Source of the DNA: Terriglobia bacterium | GTDB taxonomy: Bacteria; Acidobacteriota; Terriglobia; JAIQFV01 | NCBI GenBank assembly: GCA_020073085.1 | Contig: JAIQFV010000010.1 | Coordinates: 1-64,000 of the forward strand | Direction of reading: 5' to 3' | DNA length: 64,000 nucleotides | In this document: piece after piece, positions 26,964 to 36,630 of the stretch | Position numbering within the stretch: the first letter of the stretch is position 1 | Layout: each line of letters begins with the position of its first letter | The notes under the pieces: model-generated | Databases searched by the model: none | The model's input: only the letters and a program-made list of their open reading frames with translations | What the model was told of the DNA's origin: nothing | Translations under genes and position numbers: made by a program

Positions 26964-27923
26964 ATGTCCCTGCTTCACCGACATCACGGCAATGTGGGCT
27001 TCAGGCTCCTGTTGACGATTCTGTTGAACCTGGTCATCTTCGTGGCGGAGTTGGCCTTCGGAATCGTGGCCAACAGCCTCGCTCTCATCACCGATGCCTT
27101 CCACAACCTTACGGATTTTTCTTCCGCCGTCATCAGCCTGACCGCGCACCGGATTTCGCAGCGCGAGGCCGATTCCCGCCGGACGTTCGGGTACCAGCGT
27201 GTGGAAATTCTCGCGGCGGTCCTCAACGTCGCCGTCCTCTTCGCCGTGGCCGGAGTCATCTTCATCAAGGCCTGGCATCGGCTCCAGAGCCCGGCGCCGG
27301 TCCGGGGCGGACTGATGTTCGGGGTGGCCCTGGTGGCATTGCTGGCCAACGGGGCGGCGGCGCTGCTGCTGCGCGAGCCGGCAAAAGAAAACCTGAATGT
27401 GCGCAGCACCTTCGTGCATCTGGTCTCGGACGCGCTGTCTTCCCTGGGAGCCATGATTGCCGGGGTGTTTGTCATGGTGAAGGGATGGGGAATCACCGAT
27501 TCCCTGGCATCGATTCTGATCGTGGTGTTCATCGTTTCGGGAGGGTGGGGCATCCTGAAGGAAGCGACGAACATTCTTCTAAATGCGGCCCCGCGATGGA
27601 TCAAGGTGGATGACATCAAGGCGCGGCTGGAGCAACTGCCGGAAGTGGAGGGAGTGCACCATATCCACGTCTGGAGTTCATCCTCCGCCAGCGTGGCCTT
27701 TTCCGCCCACATTCTGGTGAAGAACCAGACGCTCGAAGAAGTGGACCGTCTTTCGCACGCCATCCGCGAGATCCTGGTCCACGAGTTTCAAATCGATCAT
27801 CCCACCTTGCAGTTTGAGACCCGGCAGTACGAAGCGGTCGCCTTGTTCTGCAACGAGATTGCGGACCGGCACGATGAAACCCCCGGCCGGACCAGCCCTT
27901 CTTCCAGTGAGACGGTGAAGTGA
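26964..27923 (+). CDS. Cation diffusion facilitator (CzcD-like metal/proton antiporter)
   Basis: 319 residues, six membrane segments. Metal-site residues are visible in segment 2 (LITDAFHNLTDFSS) and segment 5 (TFVHLVSDALSSLG), the HxxxD pairs typical of Zn/Cd/Co exporters. The C-terminal cytosolic domain (VEGVHHIHVWSSSSASVAFS) is the ferredoxin-like metal sensor. The loop linking segments 4 and 5 is short without a His-rich stretch. A likely role is inner-membrane efflux of divalent metal. Its TGA overlaps the GTG start of the chromate transporter gene, so the three genes form an operon. Confidence 0.9.
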   Translation: MSLLHRHHGNVGFRLLLTILLNLVIFVAELAFGIVANSLALITDAFHNLTDFSSAVISLTAHRISQREADSRRTFGYQRVEILAAVLNVAVLFAVAGVIFIKAWHRLQSPAPVRGGLMFGVALVALLANGAAALLLREPAKENLNVRSTFVHLVSDALSSLGAMIAGVFVMVKGWGITDSLASILIVVFIVSGGWGILKEATNILLNAAPRWIKVDDIKARLEQLPEVEGVHHIHVWSSSSASVAFSAHILVKNQTLEEVDRLSHAIREILVHEFQIDHPTLQFETRQYEAVALFCNEIADRHDETPGRTSPSSSETVK

Positions 27924-28507
27924 ACCCTGCATCCTCCGATCCTCATTCCATGTCCTCGCCGAAACCGAAAATCTCGCTGGGCCGGTTGTTTGCACGGTTT
28001 TTTTATCTGGGGCTGATCGGATTCGGGGGCAGTTCCGCGGTCCTCGGGTTGATCCAGCGCGAGTGCGTTGAGAAGCACCACTCGATCTCGGAAGACGAAT
28101 TCCTTCACGGCGTCGCTTTCGCGCAAATTCTCGGCCCTTATGCCGTGAACACCGCTTTTTTCGTGGGGTACCACCTGGCGGGACTCACCGGCGCCCTCAC
28201 CGCGGTCGTTGGATTCCTGTTCCCGTCGTTTTGGATTGTCGTGGGCCTCTCTTACCTCTACTTCCATTTCCATCAGATTCCCCAGCTGCAATCGGCCCTG
28301 GTCGGGATCGGCCCGGTCATCATTGCCTTGATTCTGTGGGCCGCCTACATGATGGGAAGGCCCAAGCTGAAGAACCCCTCATTCGTGGTCATCGCTCTCG
28401 TCGCATTTGCAGCTGCGTACTGGAGAGTCAACACCGTCATCATCCTGGTTGCGGCCGGGGCCCTGGGGCTGCTGCGGTACCGCCTGAGAAAGCAGGTGCC
28501 GCAATGA
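27920..28507 (+). CDS. Chromate transporter, N-terminal-half protein (short-chain CHR)
   Basis: 195 residues from GTG 27920 (an ATG at 27950 is equally plausible). The signature LIGFGGSSAVLGLIQRECVE and FLHGVAFAQILGPYAVNTAF corresponds to the N-terminal CHR domain. About six membrane segments. Short-chain CHR proteins work as pairs of opposite topology; the partner follows with an ATGA overlap. Chromate efflux is the family function; sulfate or another oxyanion is possible. Confidence 0.88.
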   Translation: MNPASSDPHSMSSPKPKISLGRLFARFFYLGLIGFGGSSAVLGLIQRECVEKHHSISEDEFLHGVAFAQILGPYAVNTAFFVGYHLAGLTGALTAVVGFLFPSFWIVVGLSYLYFHFHQIPQLQSALVGIGPVIIALILWAAYMMGRPKLKNPSFVVIALVAFAAAYWRVNTVIILVAAGALGLLRYRLRKQVPQ

Positions 28508-29085
28508 GACTTCCTTCGGCTGTTTCAAGAATCGCGGCGTCGGTGAGTCTCAAGGCACTCAGTCTGCCGCTCATCCTGCTGGGCTGGGTGTTTCTGAAAA
28601 CGGGTTTGGTCTTCTTCGGGGGCGGGTTTGTGTTGATTCCCATCCTGCACCGCGACATCGTGACCCATTTGAGATGGCTCACGGAGGGAGAATTTATTGA
28701 CGGGGTGGCCATCAGCAGTCTGACCCCGGGCCCGATCGCGATGATCTCCACATTTGTCGGTTACCGGAGGTTCGGGATTGCGGGGGCCGCGATCGCCACC
28801 CTGGCGCTCTTTTTGCCCGCCATGGTGCTGATGTACATCATCTCGAGGGTCTATTTAAGATTCAAGGATGCCAAGATAGTCGGAGAATTTCTGGAAAGCG
28901 TCATTCCCGCCGTGGTCGGCCTGATCGCTGTGGCGGCCTTACAATTGGGCCGGAAAGCGATCCACAACTGGGTGGACGGTGTCATTGCGGCGGTGTCGCT
29001 GGTTCTGCTGATCCGGTTCAAGGTCAATCCGGTGTGGCTGCTGATCATCATGGCCACCGCCGGATTCGTGTTCAAGATGGCGTAA
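28504..29085 (+). CDS. Chromate transporter, second half (short-chain CHR)
   Basis: 193 residues from ATG 28504, overlapping the previous stop (ATGA). The CHR signature appears as KTGLVFFGGGFVLIPILHRD and GVAISSLTPGPIAMISTFVG, with the PGP typical of the family. About six membrane segments. It is coupled to the first half, which suggests equal amounts of both proteins. Confidence 0.88.
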   Translation: MRLPSAVSRIAASVSLKALSLPLILLGWVFLKTGLVFFGGGFVLIPILHRDIVTHLRWLTEGEFIDGVAISSLTPGPIAMISTFVGYRRFGIAGAAIATLALFLPAMVLMYIISRVYLRFKDAKIVGEFLESVIPAVVGLIAVAALQLGRKAIHNWVDGVIAAVSLVLLIRFKVNPVWLLIIMATAGFVFKMA

Positions 29086-29147
29086 GGCCTCGACTCACAA
29101 ATTGAATTTTGTGAGGTGGAGGAAGATGTGGAATGCGGTGGAGTAAG

Positions 29148-29213
29148 GTGTGGAGCGAGCGGGAAGAAGGTGTGGAGCGAGCGGGAGGAAGATGTGGAGC
29201 GAGCGGGAGGAAG
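29148..29213. repeat. 22-bp tandem repeat, three copies
   Basis: Unit GTGTGGAGCGAGCGGGARGA(AG), three copies at 29148, 29170 and 29192 with one or two differences, in the gap after the chromate transporter gene. Confidence 0.85.
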
Positions 29214-29231
29214 ATTGGAAATAGAGTCAAG

Positions 29232-29640
29232 TTAGGCCCGGAGGGCCGCCAGAATGTAGCCCCACCTGAGCTCCGCGTTCTGTGCGGAGCGAGGGTGGGG
29301 TACCTGAATCAAAAATCACCAGAGCCCCGCTTGCGGGGCGAAAGAATCGCCGTAGGCCCGAAGGGTCGCGTTGTCGAATTTTCCAGGGCGACGGAATGCG
29401 GCATCGGAAGCAGCCCCACCCGACGCCCCGCGTTTTTTGCGGAGCGAGGGTGGGGTAGGGATAAGGAAAAAGGTAAGAGCCCCGCTTGCGGGGCGAAAGA
29501 ATCGCCGTAGGCCCGGAGGGTCGCGTTGTCGAATTTTCCAGGGCGACGGAATGCGGCATCGGAAGCAACCCCACCCTCGCCCCGCAAAGAGCGCAGGGCT
29601 TCAGGTGGGGCTACACTCGGACGACCCTCCGGGCCTAATC
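29232..29640. repeat. Dispersed hairpin repeat with 155-bp direct duplication
   Basis: Two copies 155 bp apart (from 29322 and 29477) of a unit that begins GAGCCCCGCTTGCGGGGC and contains GAATTTTCCAGGGCGACGG. Around them are the inverted segments TAGCCCCACC and GGTGGGGTA, and GGCCCGGAGGGCC / CCCTCCGGGCC. A shorter relative is at 26692-26805. The rest of the gap to 29803 shows no gene. Confidence 0.8.
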
Positions 29641-29803
29641 TAATTCTTCGCTCATCCTGACGCTGCCTTGCTCTCCCGCAGGAAGCGCGGGACGGCGGGC
29701 TGGCAAAAGACAAGGCCGAGGCGGCCTTCGAACAAGTTCTCCTGCAATACATCGTTTAACTTTGTGCCAGTTGTCCCTGACAGGGCTTTCACAGTCTCGC
29801 CTT

Positions 29804-30133
29804 TCATGGCCGCTGGACGGACGACGTCGTCTCCCATCCCCGAGGGTTGGGATCCCAGCTGCGGGTGAGGTTGTCAACAAGCGTCAATCCGATCAAGAGG
29901 GCGAGCCAGAAGAGCCCTCCCAACATGACAAGCCTTGGCAGTGCGCTGCTGTAACGCAGATGCATGAAGAACAAGACGACGAGCGTGGCCTTGCAAACGG
30001 CGATCGCCAGCGCCACCACGGTGTTCCATCGACCGAGGTCATAGAATCCTACCGCGGTGGTCACTCCGGTCAATATCAGCAGAATGAAAAAGACAAGAAA
30101 ATAAATTCCGGGATGGACGACGTGGTGCTTCAC
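29804..30133 (-). CDS. coxD: Cytochrome c oxidase subunit IV (caa3 type)
   Basis: 109 residues from GTG 30133, which shares one base with the subunit III stop. Three membrane segments: YFLVFFILLILTGVTTAVGF, WNTVVALAIAVCKATLVVLF and LGGLFWLALLIGLTLVDNLT. The central motif KATLVVLFFMHLRYS is the hallmark of prokaryotic COX4 (CtaF/CoxD) proteins. It helps assemble and stabilise the oxidase and is the last gene of the coxB-A-C-D operon. Confidence 0.85.
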   Translation of the reverse strand: MKHHVVHPGIYFLVFFILLILTGVTTAVGFYDLGRWNTVVALAIAVCKATLVVLFFMHLRYSSALPRLVMLGGLFWLALLIGLTLVDNLTRSWDPNPRGWETTSSVQRP

Positions 30134-30777
30134 TAGCGGCCTCCCACCAGGTAGAGCAGCGGAAAAAGAAAGATCCAGATGATATCGACAAAATGCCAGT
30201 AGATCCCGATGGCTTCCACCGGGTTGTGCGAGTCGGGGGTGAACCGTCCGCGACCGGCCAGGATGACCAGTGCCGTCAGGAGCCCCAGCCCGATGATCAT
30301 GTGGAGGGCGTGCAGCGCCGTCATCGCAAAATAGAAGCAAAAGTAAAGCTGCATCTGCGGAGGATAGACCCCCTCCGGCGCAAAATTGTAGCCCGGTATC
30401 AGGTGATGGTGGTACTTCGTGGCATACTCCACAAACTTGATCCCGAGGAAAACCGATCCGAGGATCATTGTAAAAATTAAGAAGGCGACCAGAAGTTTGC
30501 GCTTCCCGGTTTGCGCGGCATAAACGGCGAGCGCCATGGTCAAGCTGCTGCAGATGAGCACGGCTGTGTTGACGGCACCCAGCTTCAAGTCGAGCAAATG
30601 GCTGCCCGCCACAAAGGAAGTAAAGTACTGAGTCCGGTACACGGTGTAGCCGGTGAACAGGCCCCCAAAGAACATGATCTCGGTGGCGATGAATACCCAG
30701 ATTCCCAGGCTTGCAGCCTCGCGCTGTTGGTCCAGATCGTCAAATTGATGGGCCGCCACGGCGTGACTGTCAGGCAA
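30133..30777 (-). CDS. coxC: Cytochrome c oxidase subunit III
   Basis: 214 residues. I chose the TTG at 30777 because GGAGG lies 6 nt before it; it overlaps the coxA stop. A GTG six codons later is an alternative. Features: [20 protein letters not shown], five membrane segments as in caa3/quinol-oxidase-type subunit [23 protein letters not shown] and the terminal [19 protein letters not shown]. It supports proton uptake by subunit I. Confidence 0.9.
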   Translation of the reverse strand: MPDSHAVAAHQFDDLDQQREAASLGIWVFIATEIMFFGGLFTGYTVYRTQYFTSFVAGSHLLDLKLGAVNTAVLICSSLTMALAVYAAQTGKRKLLVAFLIFTMILGSVFLGIKFVEYATKYHHHLIPGYNFAPEGVYPPQMQLYFCFYFAMTALHALHMIIGLGLLTALVILAGRGRFTPDSHNPVEAIGIYWHFVDIIWIFLFPLLYLVGGR

Positions 30778-32404
30778 CTTCCACCTCCCGGGACGGATAG
30801 TCGTACGCTTCCCCGGTGACCACCGGTGTCTCCTCGAAGTTGTCGGTCGGCGGCGGTGAAGCGGTCTCCCATTCCAGGCCCTTTGCCCCCCAGGGGTTGG
30901 AGCTCGCGACCGGACCATAACGCATCGACCAGATCAGGTAGATCAGGGGGATCAAGTACCCCACCCCCAGGATCGATGCCCCCGCCGTGGACATGACGTT
31001 TAACACCTGAAACTCGGGTGGATAAACCGGATAGCGCCGCGGCATGCCGAGATAGCCGAGGATGTATTGCGGAAAAAAGGTCAGGTTGAATCCCAGGAAG
31101 ATGATGAGCGCCGAGAACCGGGCCCATCCTTCGGGATACATTCGCCCGCTGATCTTGGGCCACCAGAAATGGATGCCGCCCAGATAGGCCATGACCGCCC
31201 CGCCCACCATGATGTAATGAAAGTGCGCGATCACAAAATAGGTGTCATGAACATGCACATCCATTCCCAGCGAGGCCAGGAACATGCCCGTCACACCTCC
31301 CATGGAAAACAGGCCGATGAATCCCATGCCGTACAACATCGGCGCCTCATAGGAAATGGATCCCTTGTAAAGCGTCGCCGTCCAGTTGAAAACCTTGACG
31401 GAGGAAGGAACGGCCACCAGGTAACTCAGGATGGAGAACACCATCCCCGCATACATCGACACGCCGGCGACGAACATATGATGAGCCCACACCAGAAACC
31501 CGAGCAGCGCGATGGCCAGACTCGACATGGCCACAAAGCTGTAGCCGAAGATGCGCTTCTTGGAGAAGCAAGTGATCAACTCGCTCTCTACCCCCATCGC
31601 CGGAAGGATCATGATGTAGACCGCAGGATGCGAGTAGAACCAGAAGAGGTGTTGAAAGAGTAATGGATCGCCGCCCAGGGCGGGATTGAAGATTCCCAGA
31701 TGGGCCACCCTCTCCAGCGCAATCAGCAGAAGGGTGATTCCGATCACCGGTGTTCCCAGGATAAAGATGACGCTGGTGGCGTACATCGCCCAGATGAAGA
31801 GCGGCAGGCGGAACCAGGTCATGCCGGGGGCCCGCATTTTGTGAATGGTGACAATGAAATTCAGTCCCGTCAGGATGGAAGAGAACCCTGTGATGAAAAC
31901 CCCCATGGCGGCGGCCATGACGTGGGTATTGGAATACACGCTGCTGTAAGGGGCGTAAAAGGTCCATCCGGTGTCCACCCCGCCCGCGATGACCGCGTAC
32001 AACGTGAACAGGCCGCCCACGATGTAAACGTACCAGCTCAGAAGGTTCAACCGGGGGAAAGCGAGGTCTCTGGCCCCGATCATGAGGGGCACCAGAAAAT
32101 TTCCCAGCACCGCCGGAATCGATGGGATTAGAAAGAAAAAGACCATGACGATTCCGTGAATGCTGAACAGCTTGTTGTAAGTGGCCGGCTCGACCAGCAG
32201 CCCCGTGGGCGTCAGCAGGTTCATCCGGATCAAAACCGCAGCACTTCCGCCGACGAGAAAGAACAGGGTGATGGAAGCGAGATAGAGCAGTGCGATGCGT
32301 TTGTGATCGGTGGTCAGCAGCCACGATTTCACCCCGTAATGAACATTCAGGTAATGAACGCGCGAGGGGGACTGTTCGGGTTGTTCCACAGACAAGGTGC
32401 TCAT
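30770..32404 (-). CDS. coxA: Cytochrome c oxidase subunit I, A2-type
   Basis: 544 residues, twelve membrane segments. Haem and CuB ligands are visible: [10 protein letters not shown] (low-spin haem His), [15 protein letters not shown] (CuB His and cross-linked Tyr), LVWAHHMF (two CuB His) and [12 protein letters not shown] (haem a3 and a His). The YSHPAV motif, in place of GHPEV, places it in the A2 subfamily of haem-copper oxidases, as in caa3 enzymes of Rhodothermus and Thermus relatives, which lack the D-channel Glu. It reduces oxygen and pumps protons. ATG 32404 overlaps the coxB stop (ATGA). Confidence 0.96.
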   Translation of the reverse strand: MSTLSVEQPEQSPSRVHYLNVHYGVKSWLLTTDHKRIALLYLASITLFFLVGGSAAVLIRMNLLTPTGLLVEPATYNKLFSIHGIVMVFFFLIPSIPAVLGNFLVPLMIGARDLAFPRLNLLSWYVYIVGGLFTLYAVIAGGVDTGWTFYAPYSSVYSNTHVMAAAMGVFITGFSSILTGLNFIVTIHKMRAPGMTWFRLPLFIWAMYATSVIFILGTPVIGITLLLIALERVAHLGIFNPALGGDPLLFQHLFWFYSHPAVYIMILPAMGVESELITCFSKKRIFGYSFVAMSSLAIALLGFLVWAHHMFVAGVSMYAGMVFSILSYLVAVPSSVKVFNWTATLYKGSISYEAPMLYGMGFIGLFSMGGVTGMFLASLGMDVHVHDTYFVIAHFHYIMVGGAVMAYLGGIHFWWPKISGRMYPEGWARFSALIIFLGFNLTFFPQYILGYLGMPRRYPVYPPEFQVLNVMSTAGASILGVGYLIPLIYLIWSMRYGPVASSNPWGAKGLEWETASPPPTDNFEETPVVTGEAYDYPSREVEVA

Positions 32405-33363
32405 GGGGCGGCCTTCATCCTTTCTGGCGATTCCGGGATCTTCAGCGACTTGATGTAAGCGATCAACTGCAGGATGCCCTCTTCATTCACCTGGCCCTGG
32501 AAGGTCGGCATGATGGGCTGGTATCCGGCGACCACCCGGGCCGCTGGCCGGAGGATCGACTCGCGGATATAGGCATCGTCGGCCATCGTGGTGGAACCGT
32601 CGGCCAGTTTGACAGGCCTGCCATAAACGCCAACGAGTGTTGGCGCTCGGCCGGAATTGTCGGGATGATGGCAGTTCGTACAGGCTAATTTCTGGAAGAG
32701 CCGGGCGCCGGCCTGCTCCATGGTTTCCCCTCCGGCCCCGCCACTCAGCCACTGCTGGTACTCCGCCGGGTTCATGACGACGACCCATCCCTTCATCTCC
32801 GAGTGGTTGGTCCCGCAATACTGCGAGCAAAAAAAGTGGTACGTGCCCGTTTTCGTCGCTTCAAACCAGAGGCTGCTGTAACGGCCCGGCAACACGTCTT
32901 TCTTCACTCGAAACGCCGGGATGAAGAAATCGTGGATTACATCCTCGGACGTCATCGTCAACTTCACGGGCCGTCCGACCGGGACATGGAGTTCGTCGAT
33001 CTCCCGCTTCCCTTCGGGATGCTGGAGTTTCCACATCCATTGCTTGCCGACCACAAAAATTTCCAGGGAGCCGGGGGGTGGATGAAATTCCTCATAATAG
33101 ATTTCAGCGCCCCATCCAAACATCACCAGCATCAGCAGGAATGGAATGCCAATCCAGGCGACTTCGAGGAACATCGTCTCGTGGACTTTCGGCGGCACTT
33201 CATCCGGAGACCGTCGGCGGTATTTCACGGCAAAAACAAAGATCAACACAAAGACCAGGATGGCCACTGAACCGGTGACTCCCACGAGGAACAGAAAGAG
33301 GTGGTCCACACTGGGGGCGAAGGTGGAGGCTTGTGGCGGCGCTAATGGAATTCCTGGTGGCAC
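32401..33363 (-). CDS. coxB: Cytochrome c oxidase subunit II fused to cytochrome c
   Basis: 320 residues; GTG start at 33363 with GAGGAC 8 nt upstream. Two N-terminal membrane segments ([20 protein letters not shown] and [19 protein letters not shown]), then the cupredoxin domain with CuA ligands [10 protein letters not shown] and [14 protein letters not shown], and a C-terminal class I cytochrome c (CTNCHHP, distal Met in [14 protein letters not shown]). The fused haem domain defines a caa3 oxidase that takes electrons from a soluble cytochrome or directly from the ActABCDEF complex encoded next door. Confidence 0.95.
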   Translation of the reverse strand: MPPGIPLAPPQASTFAPSVDHLFLFLVGVTGSVAILVFVLIFVFAVKYRRRSPDEVPPKVHETMFLEVAWIGIPFLLMLVMFGWGAEIYYEEFHPPPGSLEIFVVGKQWMWKLQHPEGKREIDELHVPVGRPVKLTMTSEDVIHDFFIPAFRVKKDVLPGRYSSLWFEATKTGTYHFFCSQYCGTNHSEMKGWVVVMNPAEYQQWLSGGAGGETMEQAGARLFQKLACTNCHHPDNSGRAPTLVGVYGRPVKLADGSTTMADDAYIRESILRPAARVVAGYQPIMPTFQGQVNEEGILQLIAYIKSLKIPESPERMKAAP

Positions 33364-33538
33364 TGTTCGAAGTCCTCAAAAATGTTGGTACTTGCCGTGG
33401 TCTCTAGCTTGGTCGAAGATCCGGGCGCTCTGGGAACCGAAGCCAGAGGCCAGAAGTCAGATTTGGTAGCCTTCCACCGCGGTGGATTCTTTGCCGGCGG
33501 GGGCTCTTCCATGGGTGCGTGCACAACCGGTGATTCGT

Positions 33539-33912
33539 TGCATCCTGCGAGCAAACGCCCCCGCCACATAAACCCGTGGCGAGGCTACCAAACCATTCCA
33601 CAACCGCTCATTGGGCGCATCCTGCGAACAAATGCCCCCGCCGCTTAAACCCGCGGCGAGGCTACCAAAACATTCCACAACCGCTCATTGGGCGCATCCT
33701 GCGAACAAACGCCCCCGCCACATAAACCCGTGGCGAGGCTACCAAACCATTCCACAACCACTCATTGGGCGCATCCTGCGAACAAACGCCCCCGCCACAT
33801 AAACCCGTGGCGAGCCTACCAAACCATTCCACAACCGCTCATTGGGCGCATCCTGCGAACAAACGCCCCCGCCACATAAACCCGTGGCGAGGCTACCAAA
33901 CCATTCCACAAC
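33539..33912. repeat. 77-bp tandem repeat, five copies, each with a hairpin
   Basis: Copies begin near 33539, 33616, 33693, 33770 and 33847. Each contains GCGCATCCTGCGAACAAA, a hairpin CGCCAC-ATAAACCC-GTGGCG, and GAGGCTACCAAACCATTCC. The second copy has CGCCGC-TTAAACCC-GCGGCG: both sides of the stem changed so that pairing is kept. The array fills most of the gap between sco and coxB; the remaining 180 bp shows no gene. Confidence 0.9.
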
Positions 33913-33949
33913 GGGTCATTTTGTGGATCTCCCAACCAATTACCAAAAC

Positions 33950-34837
33950 TCATGGCGATGATTTGGGCACGGGTGCAGGTCGGTGCCGCTCATTGCGAAA
34001 TAGGATGAACACCAACGCGCCCATTGCCAGCACGGTCATCAATCCTCCCAACTGGAGGGCCCGTGAAATCACCAGCCCGTATTTTCCTGTTGCCGGGTTG
34101 TATTGCGAGCAAAACAACATGACCGCGTCAACCGGGGATCCAATCTTGTGGTTCGAAGCTTCGACGAGGCCCAGGCGCAGGTCACGGGGCACATACGTCA
34201 CTCCGTAAAAATAACGGGAGACTCTTCCGTCGGGAGTCAGCACCATGACAGCGGTGGCGTGATTGAACTGGCCGGTGGAGGAATCGTAGGTGTACCGGAA
34301 GCCCACCGATTGGGTCAGCTGTCGGATGGAGTCCTCGTCCCCCGTTAAAAAATGCCAACCCGCCGTGGCGCCGGGACGGGCATAGAGACCGGTGTAAACC
34401 CTCTTCTTGGCCTCCGCGATTTCGGGTTTGTCGCGCGGGTCGAAACTGACGGTGACCACGTCAAATTGATTGCCGATGTCGAACTTGACCTCCCTCAAAC
34501 TGTTGAGCAGTCCATTCAGAACCATCGTGCATAGCATGGGACAGCTGTAATAGACGAGTGACAGGACGACCGGTTTCCCCTCAAAGTAATCCCCCAGACG
34601 AACCACTTTCCCCGTTTCATCGCGGAACGGAAGATCAAGCGGAACCTGCGCACCAAGCCGCTGGTCGATGCCCACACCCTCAAGCGCCGGTGGCAATCCG
34701 TTCTGCGCCCTCAGCGGCATGGTAAACACCATCATCGAGACCCCAAGCGCCACAACGAGCCGCAAGGCTGAACGGGCGGGCCGAGATCTTTGAATCTCCA
34801 AACCTGCCTCCGTTGGCTGGTTCCGATCTTTCTTCAT
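33950..34837 (-). CDS. sco: SCO1/SenC-type copper chaperone
   Basis: 295 residues. N-terminal hydrophobic segment (ALRLVVALGVSMMVFTMPLR), then a thioredoxin-like SCO domain with YYSCPMLCTMV (CxxxC) and the distal His in FNHATAVMVL, the copper ligands. A C-terminal membrane segment (LQLGGLMTVLAMGALVFILF) anchors it. SCO proteins load CuA of subunit II; coxB lies just downstream. Its ATG overlaps the stop of the upstream small gene by 4 bp. Confidence 0.92.
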   Translation of the reverse strand: MKKDRNQPTEAGLEIQRSRPARSALRLVVALGVSMMVFTMPLRAQNGLPPALEGVGIDQRLGAQVPLDLPFRDETGKVVRLGDYFEGKPVVLSLVYYSCPMLCTMVLNGLLNSLREVKFDIGNQFDVVTVSFDPRDKPEIAEAKKRVYTGLYARPGATAGWHFLTGDEDSIRQLTQSVGFRYTYDSSTGQFNHATAVMVLTPDGRVSRYFYGVTYVPRDLRLGLVEASNHKIGSPVDAVMLFCSQYNPATGKYGLVISRALQLGGLMTVLAMGALVFILFRNERHRPAPVPKSSP

Positions 34838-35256
34838 TTTTTACCTTTCACCAAGGCTTTATCTTTCGTCTCTCCGCGAACAGGAAGACCGCGCTGCGTG
34901 ACCAGGTCCATGGCTCGGTCAATTGGAATCCAAACAATCCCGTTCTGCCGGTCCACCCATCCATAGCCGTCCAGCTTGGCATCCTCAGCAGCGCGGAACT
35001 CCCTCAGATCGGCGCCTGGGCTCACCTGAAGTTGAGGCGAAGGGGGAACCTGCCGCGATTTGACAAGCGGAGAGGGTTGAGGTCCCAACGGCGCTTGATG
35101 TTCCTGGAAGAAATCCGCCAGCCGCGCCATCGCATACAGAGACAGCAGAATGACCAGGGCCAGCCCGATGGCGAACTTGATGATGCTGGGCGCATGGGCA
35201 TCGGTGATCTCGTGCCCGAGAGGCGTCTCCGGATGAGCGGGTTGCTTTTCTTTCAT
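34834..35256 (-). CDS. Small membrane-anchored protein of the ACIII/caa3 cluster, 140 aa
   Basis: One membrane segment (IIKFAIGLALVILLSLYAMA, about residues 25-44), a proline-rich linker and a C-terminal domain ending DGYGWVDRQNGIVWIPIDRA and MDLVTQRGLPV. I recall similar small proteins encoded between actF and sco in such clusters; the function is not known to me, perhaps assembly. ATGA overlap with sco. The 192-bp gap to actF on its other side shows nothing clear. Confidence 0.78.
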   Translation of the reverse strand: MKEKQPAHPETPLGHEITDAHAPSIIKFAIGLALVILLSLYAMARLADFFQEHQAPLGPQPSPLVKSRQVPPSPQLQVSPGADLREFRAAEDAKLDGYGWVDRQNGIVWIPIDRAMDLVTQRGLPVRGETKDKALVKGKK

Positions 35257-35448
35257 GCTGAATGCCTAATCAACAGAATTTGTGCCGACAAGGGCGAAAA
35301 AATCGATCATTAGGAAACCCGGAATATAGGAAGTCAAAACTTCCAATCAAAAACCATGGCAATGATTTAAGAAACCCTCCTTCGCCAGACGGTCCCCTGG
35401 TTTCATGGCTTCCTAATAACAGCTGTTCCTGGTTTCATCTCGTCCAGA

Positions 35449-36630
35449 TCAGGCCCTCTCTTCCTGCAACAAAAACTTCTCCACACGCGGGTCGTGCAGG
35501 GGTATCAAAGGACGTTTCTTCAATTGCCAGGAAAAAAATGCGATCCAAAGTCCACCCACTCCGATCGCGGCGGCAAAATCCATCCATGAGACATGGAACT
35601 GTTTTCGCCGGAGCGCCGGCTCGATCAGCCAGAAGGTATCGATGAGCTGCATGACCAGCACTCCACCAGCGACCGCCCCGAGTGCGCGGGCCTTCCGCTT
35701 CACATCCCGGGACAGCAGAAGCAGGAATGGCACCGCAAAATGGAAGACCGCCAGGATCAGCACCACGTTGCCCCACCCTCCCGCTGTACGGCGCAGATAC
35801 CATGGAATCTCATCCTGCAGGTTGCCCGACCAGACGATGATCAATTGCGCTACAGCAATGTAGGCCCACAGGACAACAAATGTGAGCAGGAGGTTTCCAA
35901 GATCGTGGAAGGATTTGGGAGATGTCACCGCGGCGAAAGGTTTGTGCTCCGCGAGGATCATGGCAACCACAATCACAAACGACAAGGCCGAAAGCACCTC
36001 TCCTACGATGAACATCATTCCATAAATCGTCGACGACCATTGCGGCTCGAGCGACATGACCAGGTCAATGGAGGCGAAGGTCACCGTAAGGCCAAAGATC
36101 ACAATTCCGGGTCCGCTGAGTGATTGTAACCGTCTCATGAGGGACGGCCCGCCGGTCCGGTCCTGCTCGGTGGACCACTTGTTCAGGAGATGGCTGTACA
36201 CAAGCCAGACGATAAAATAGACGGCCATCCGGACCAGAAAAAAGGGGACATTGAGATAGAAGCTCTTTTGCTGCAGCTCCGGCGAATGGAGCACCTCGTC
36301 CGGTCGGGCCCAGAGGTAAAGATGCCTTAAGCCCAAGAGGATCGGGACGAATAACACGAGCATCACCCACAGGGTCCGGCTCGCCGATTCGAGGAGACGC
36401 CGGATGGCGAGGCCCCAGTCCCCGCCGACCAGATGATGCAACATCAGGACCTCGGCACATCCAATGGAGATTCCCATCCAGAAGACAAACGCGAAGAGAT
36501 AGGATTGATAGAACTCGTCGGGGCGCGAGTAGGCCCCGATGCCGCACAGCAACAGGGCGACGGCGCCCACGATCGCCGCCCTCTGCCCGACGCGTTCCAG
36601 ACCCGGCTGAATGGATGTCTCCGAATTCAT
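35449..36630 (-). CDS. actF: Alternative complex III subunit ActF (NrfD-like membrane subunit)
   Basis: 393 residues from ATG 36630; the longer open frame upstream is out of the family and lies over actE. About ten membrane segments, starting VGQRAAIVGAVALLLCGIGA and FAFVFWMGISIGCAEVLMLH (a quinone-site-like helix), and later LLTFVVLWAYIAVAQLIIVW. ActF, paired with ActC, is the second large membrane subunit of the quinol:cytochrome c/oxidase oxidoreductase. ATGA overlap with actE shows coupling. Confidence 0.9.
   Translation of the reverse strand: MNSETSIQPGLERVGQRAAIVGAVALLLCGIGAYSRPDEFYQSYLFAFVFWMGISIGCAEVLMLHHLVGGDWGLAIRRLLESASRTLWVMLVLFVPILLGLRHLYLWARPDEVLHSPELQQKSFYLNVPFFLVRMAVYFIVWLVYSHLLNKWSTEQDRTGGPSLMRRLQSLSGPGIVIFGLTVTFASIDLVMSLEPQWSSTIYGMMFIVGEVLSALSFVIVVAMILAEHKPFAAVTSPKSFHDLGNLLLTFVVLWAYIAVAQLIIVWSGNLQDEIPWYLRRTAGGWGNVVLILAVFHFAVPFLLLLSRDVKRKARALGAVAGGVLVMQLIDTFWLIEPALRRKQFHVSWMDFAAAIGVGGLWIAFFSWQLKKRPLIPLHDPRVEKFLLQEERA

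Noticed and set aside
33539-33912. CRISPR array
   Set aside because: The 77-bp units are contiguous and identical throughout, without variable spacers, and no cas genes are near.
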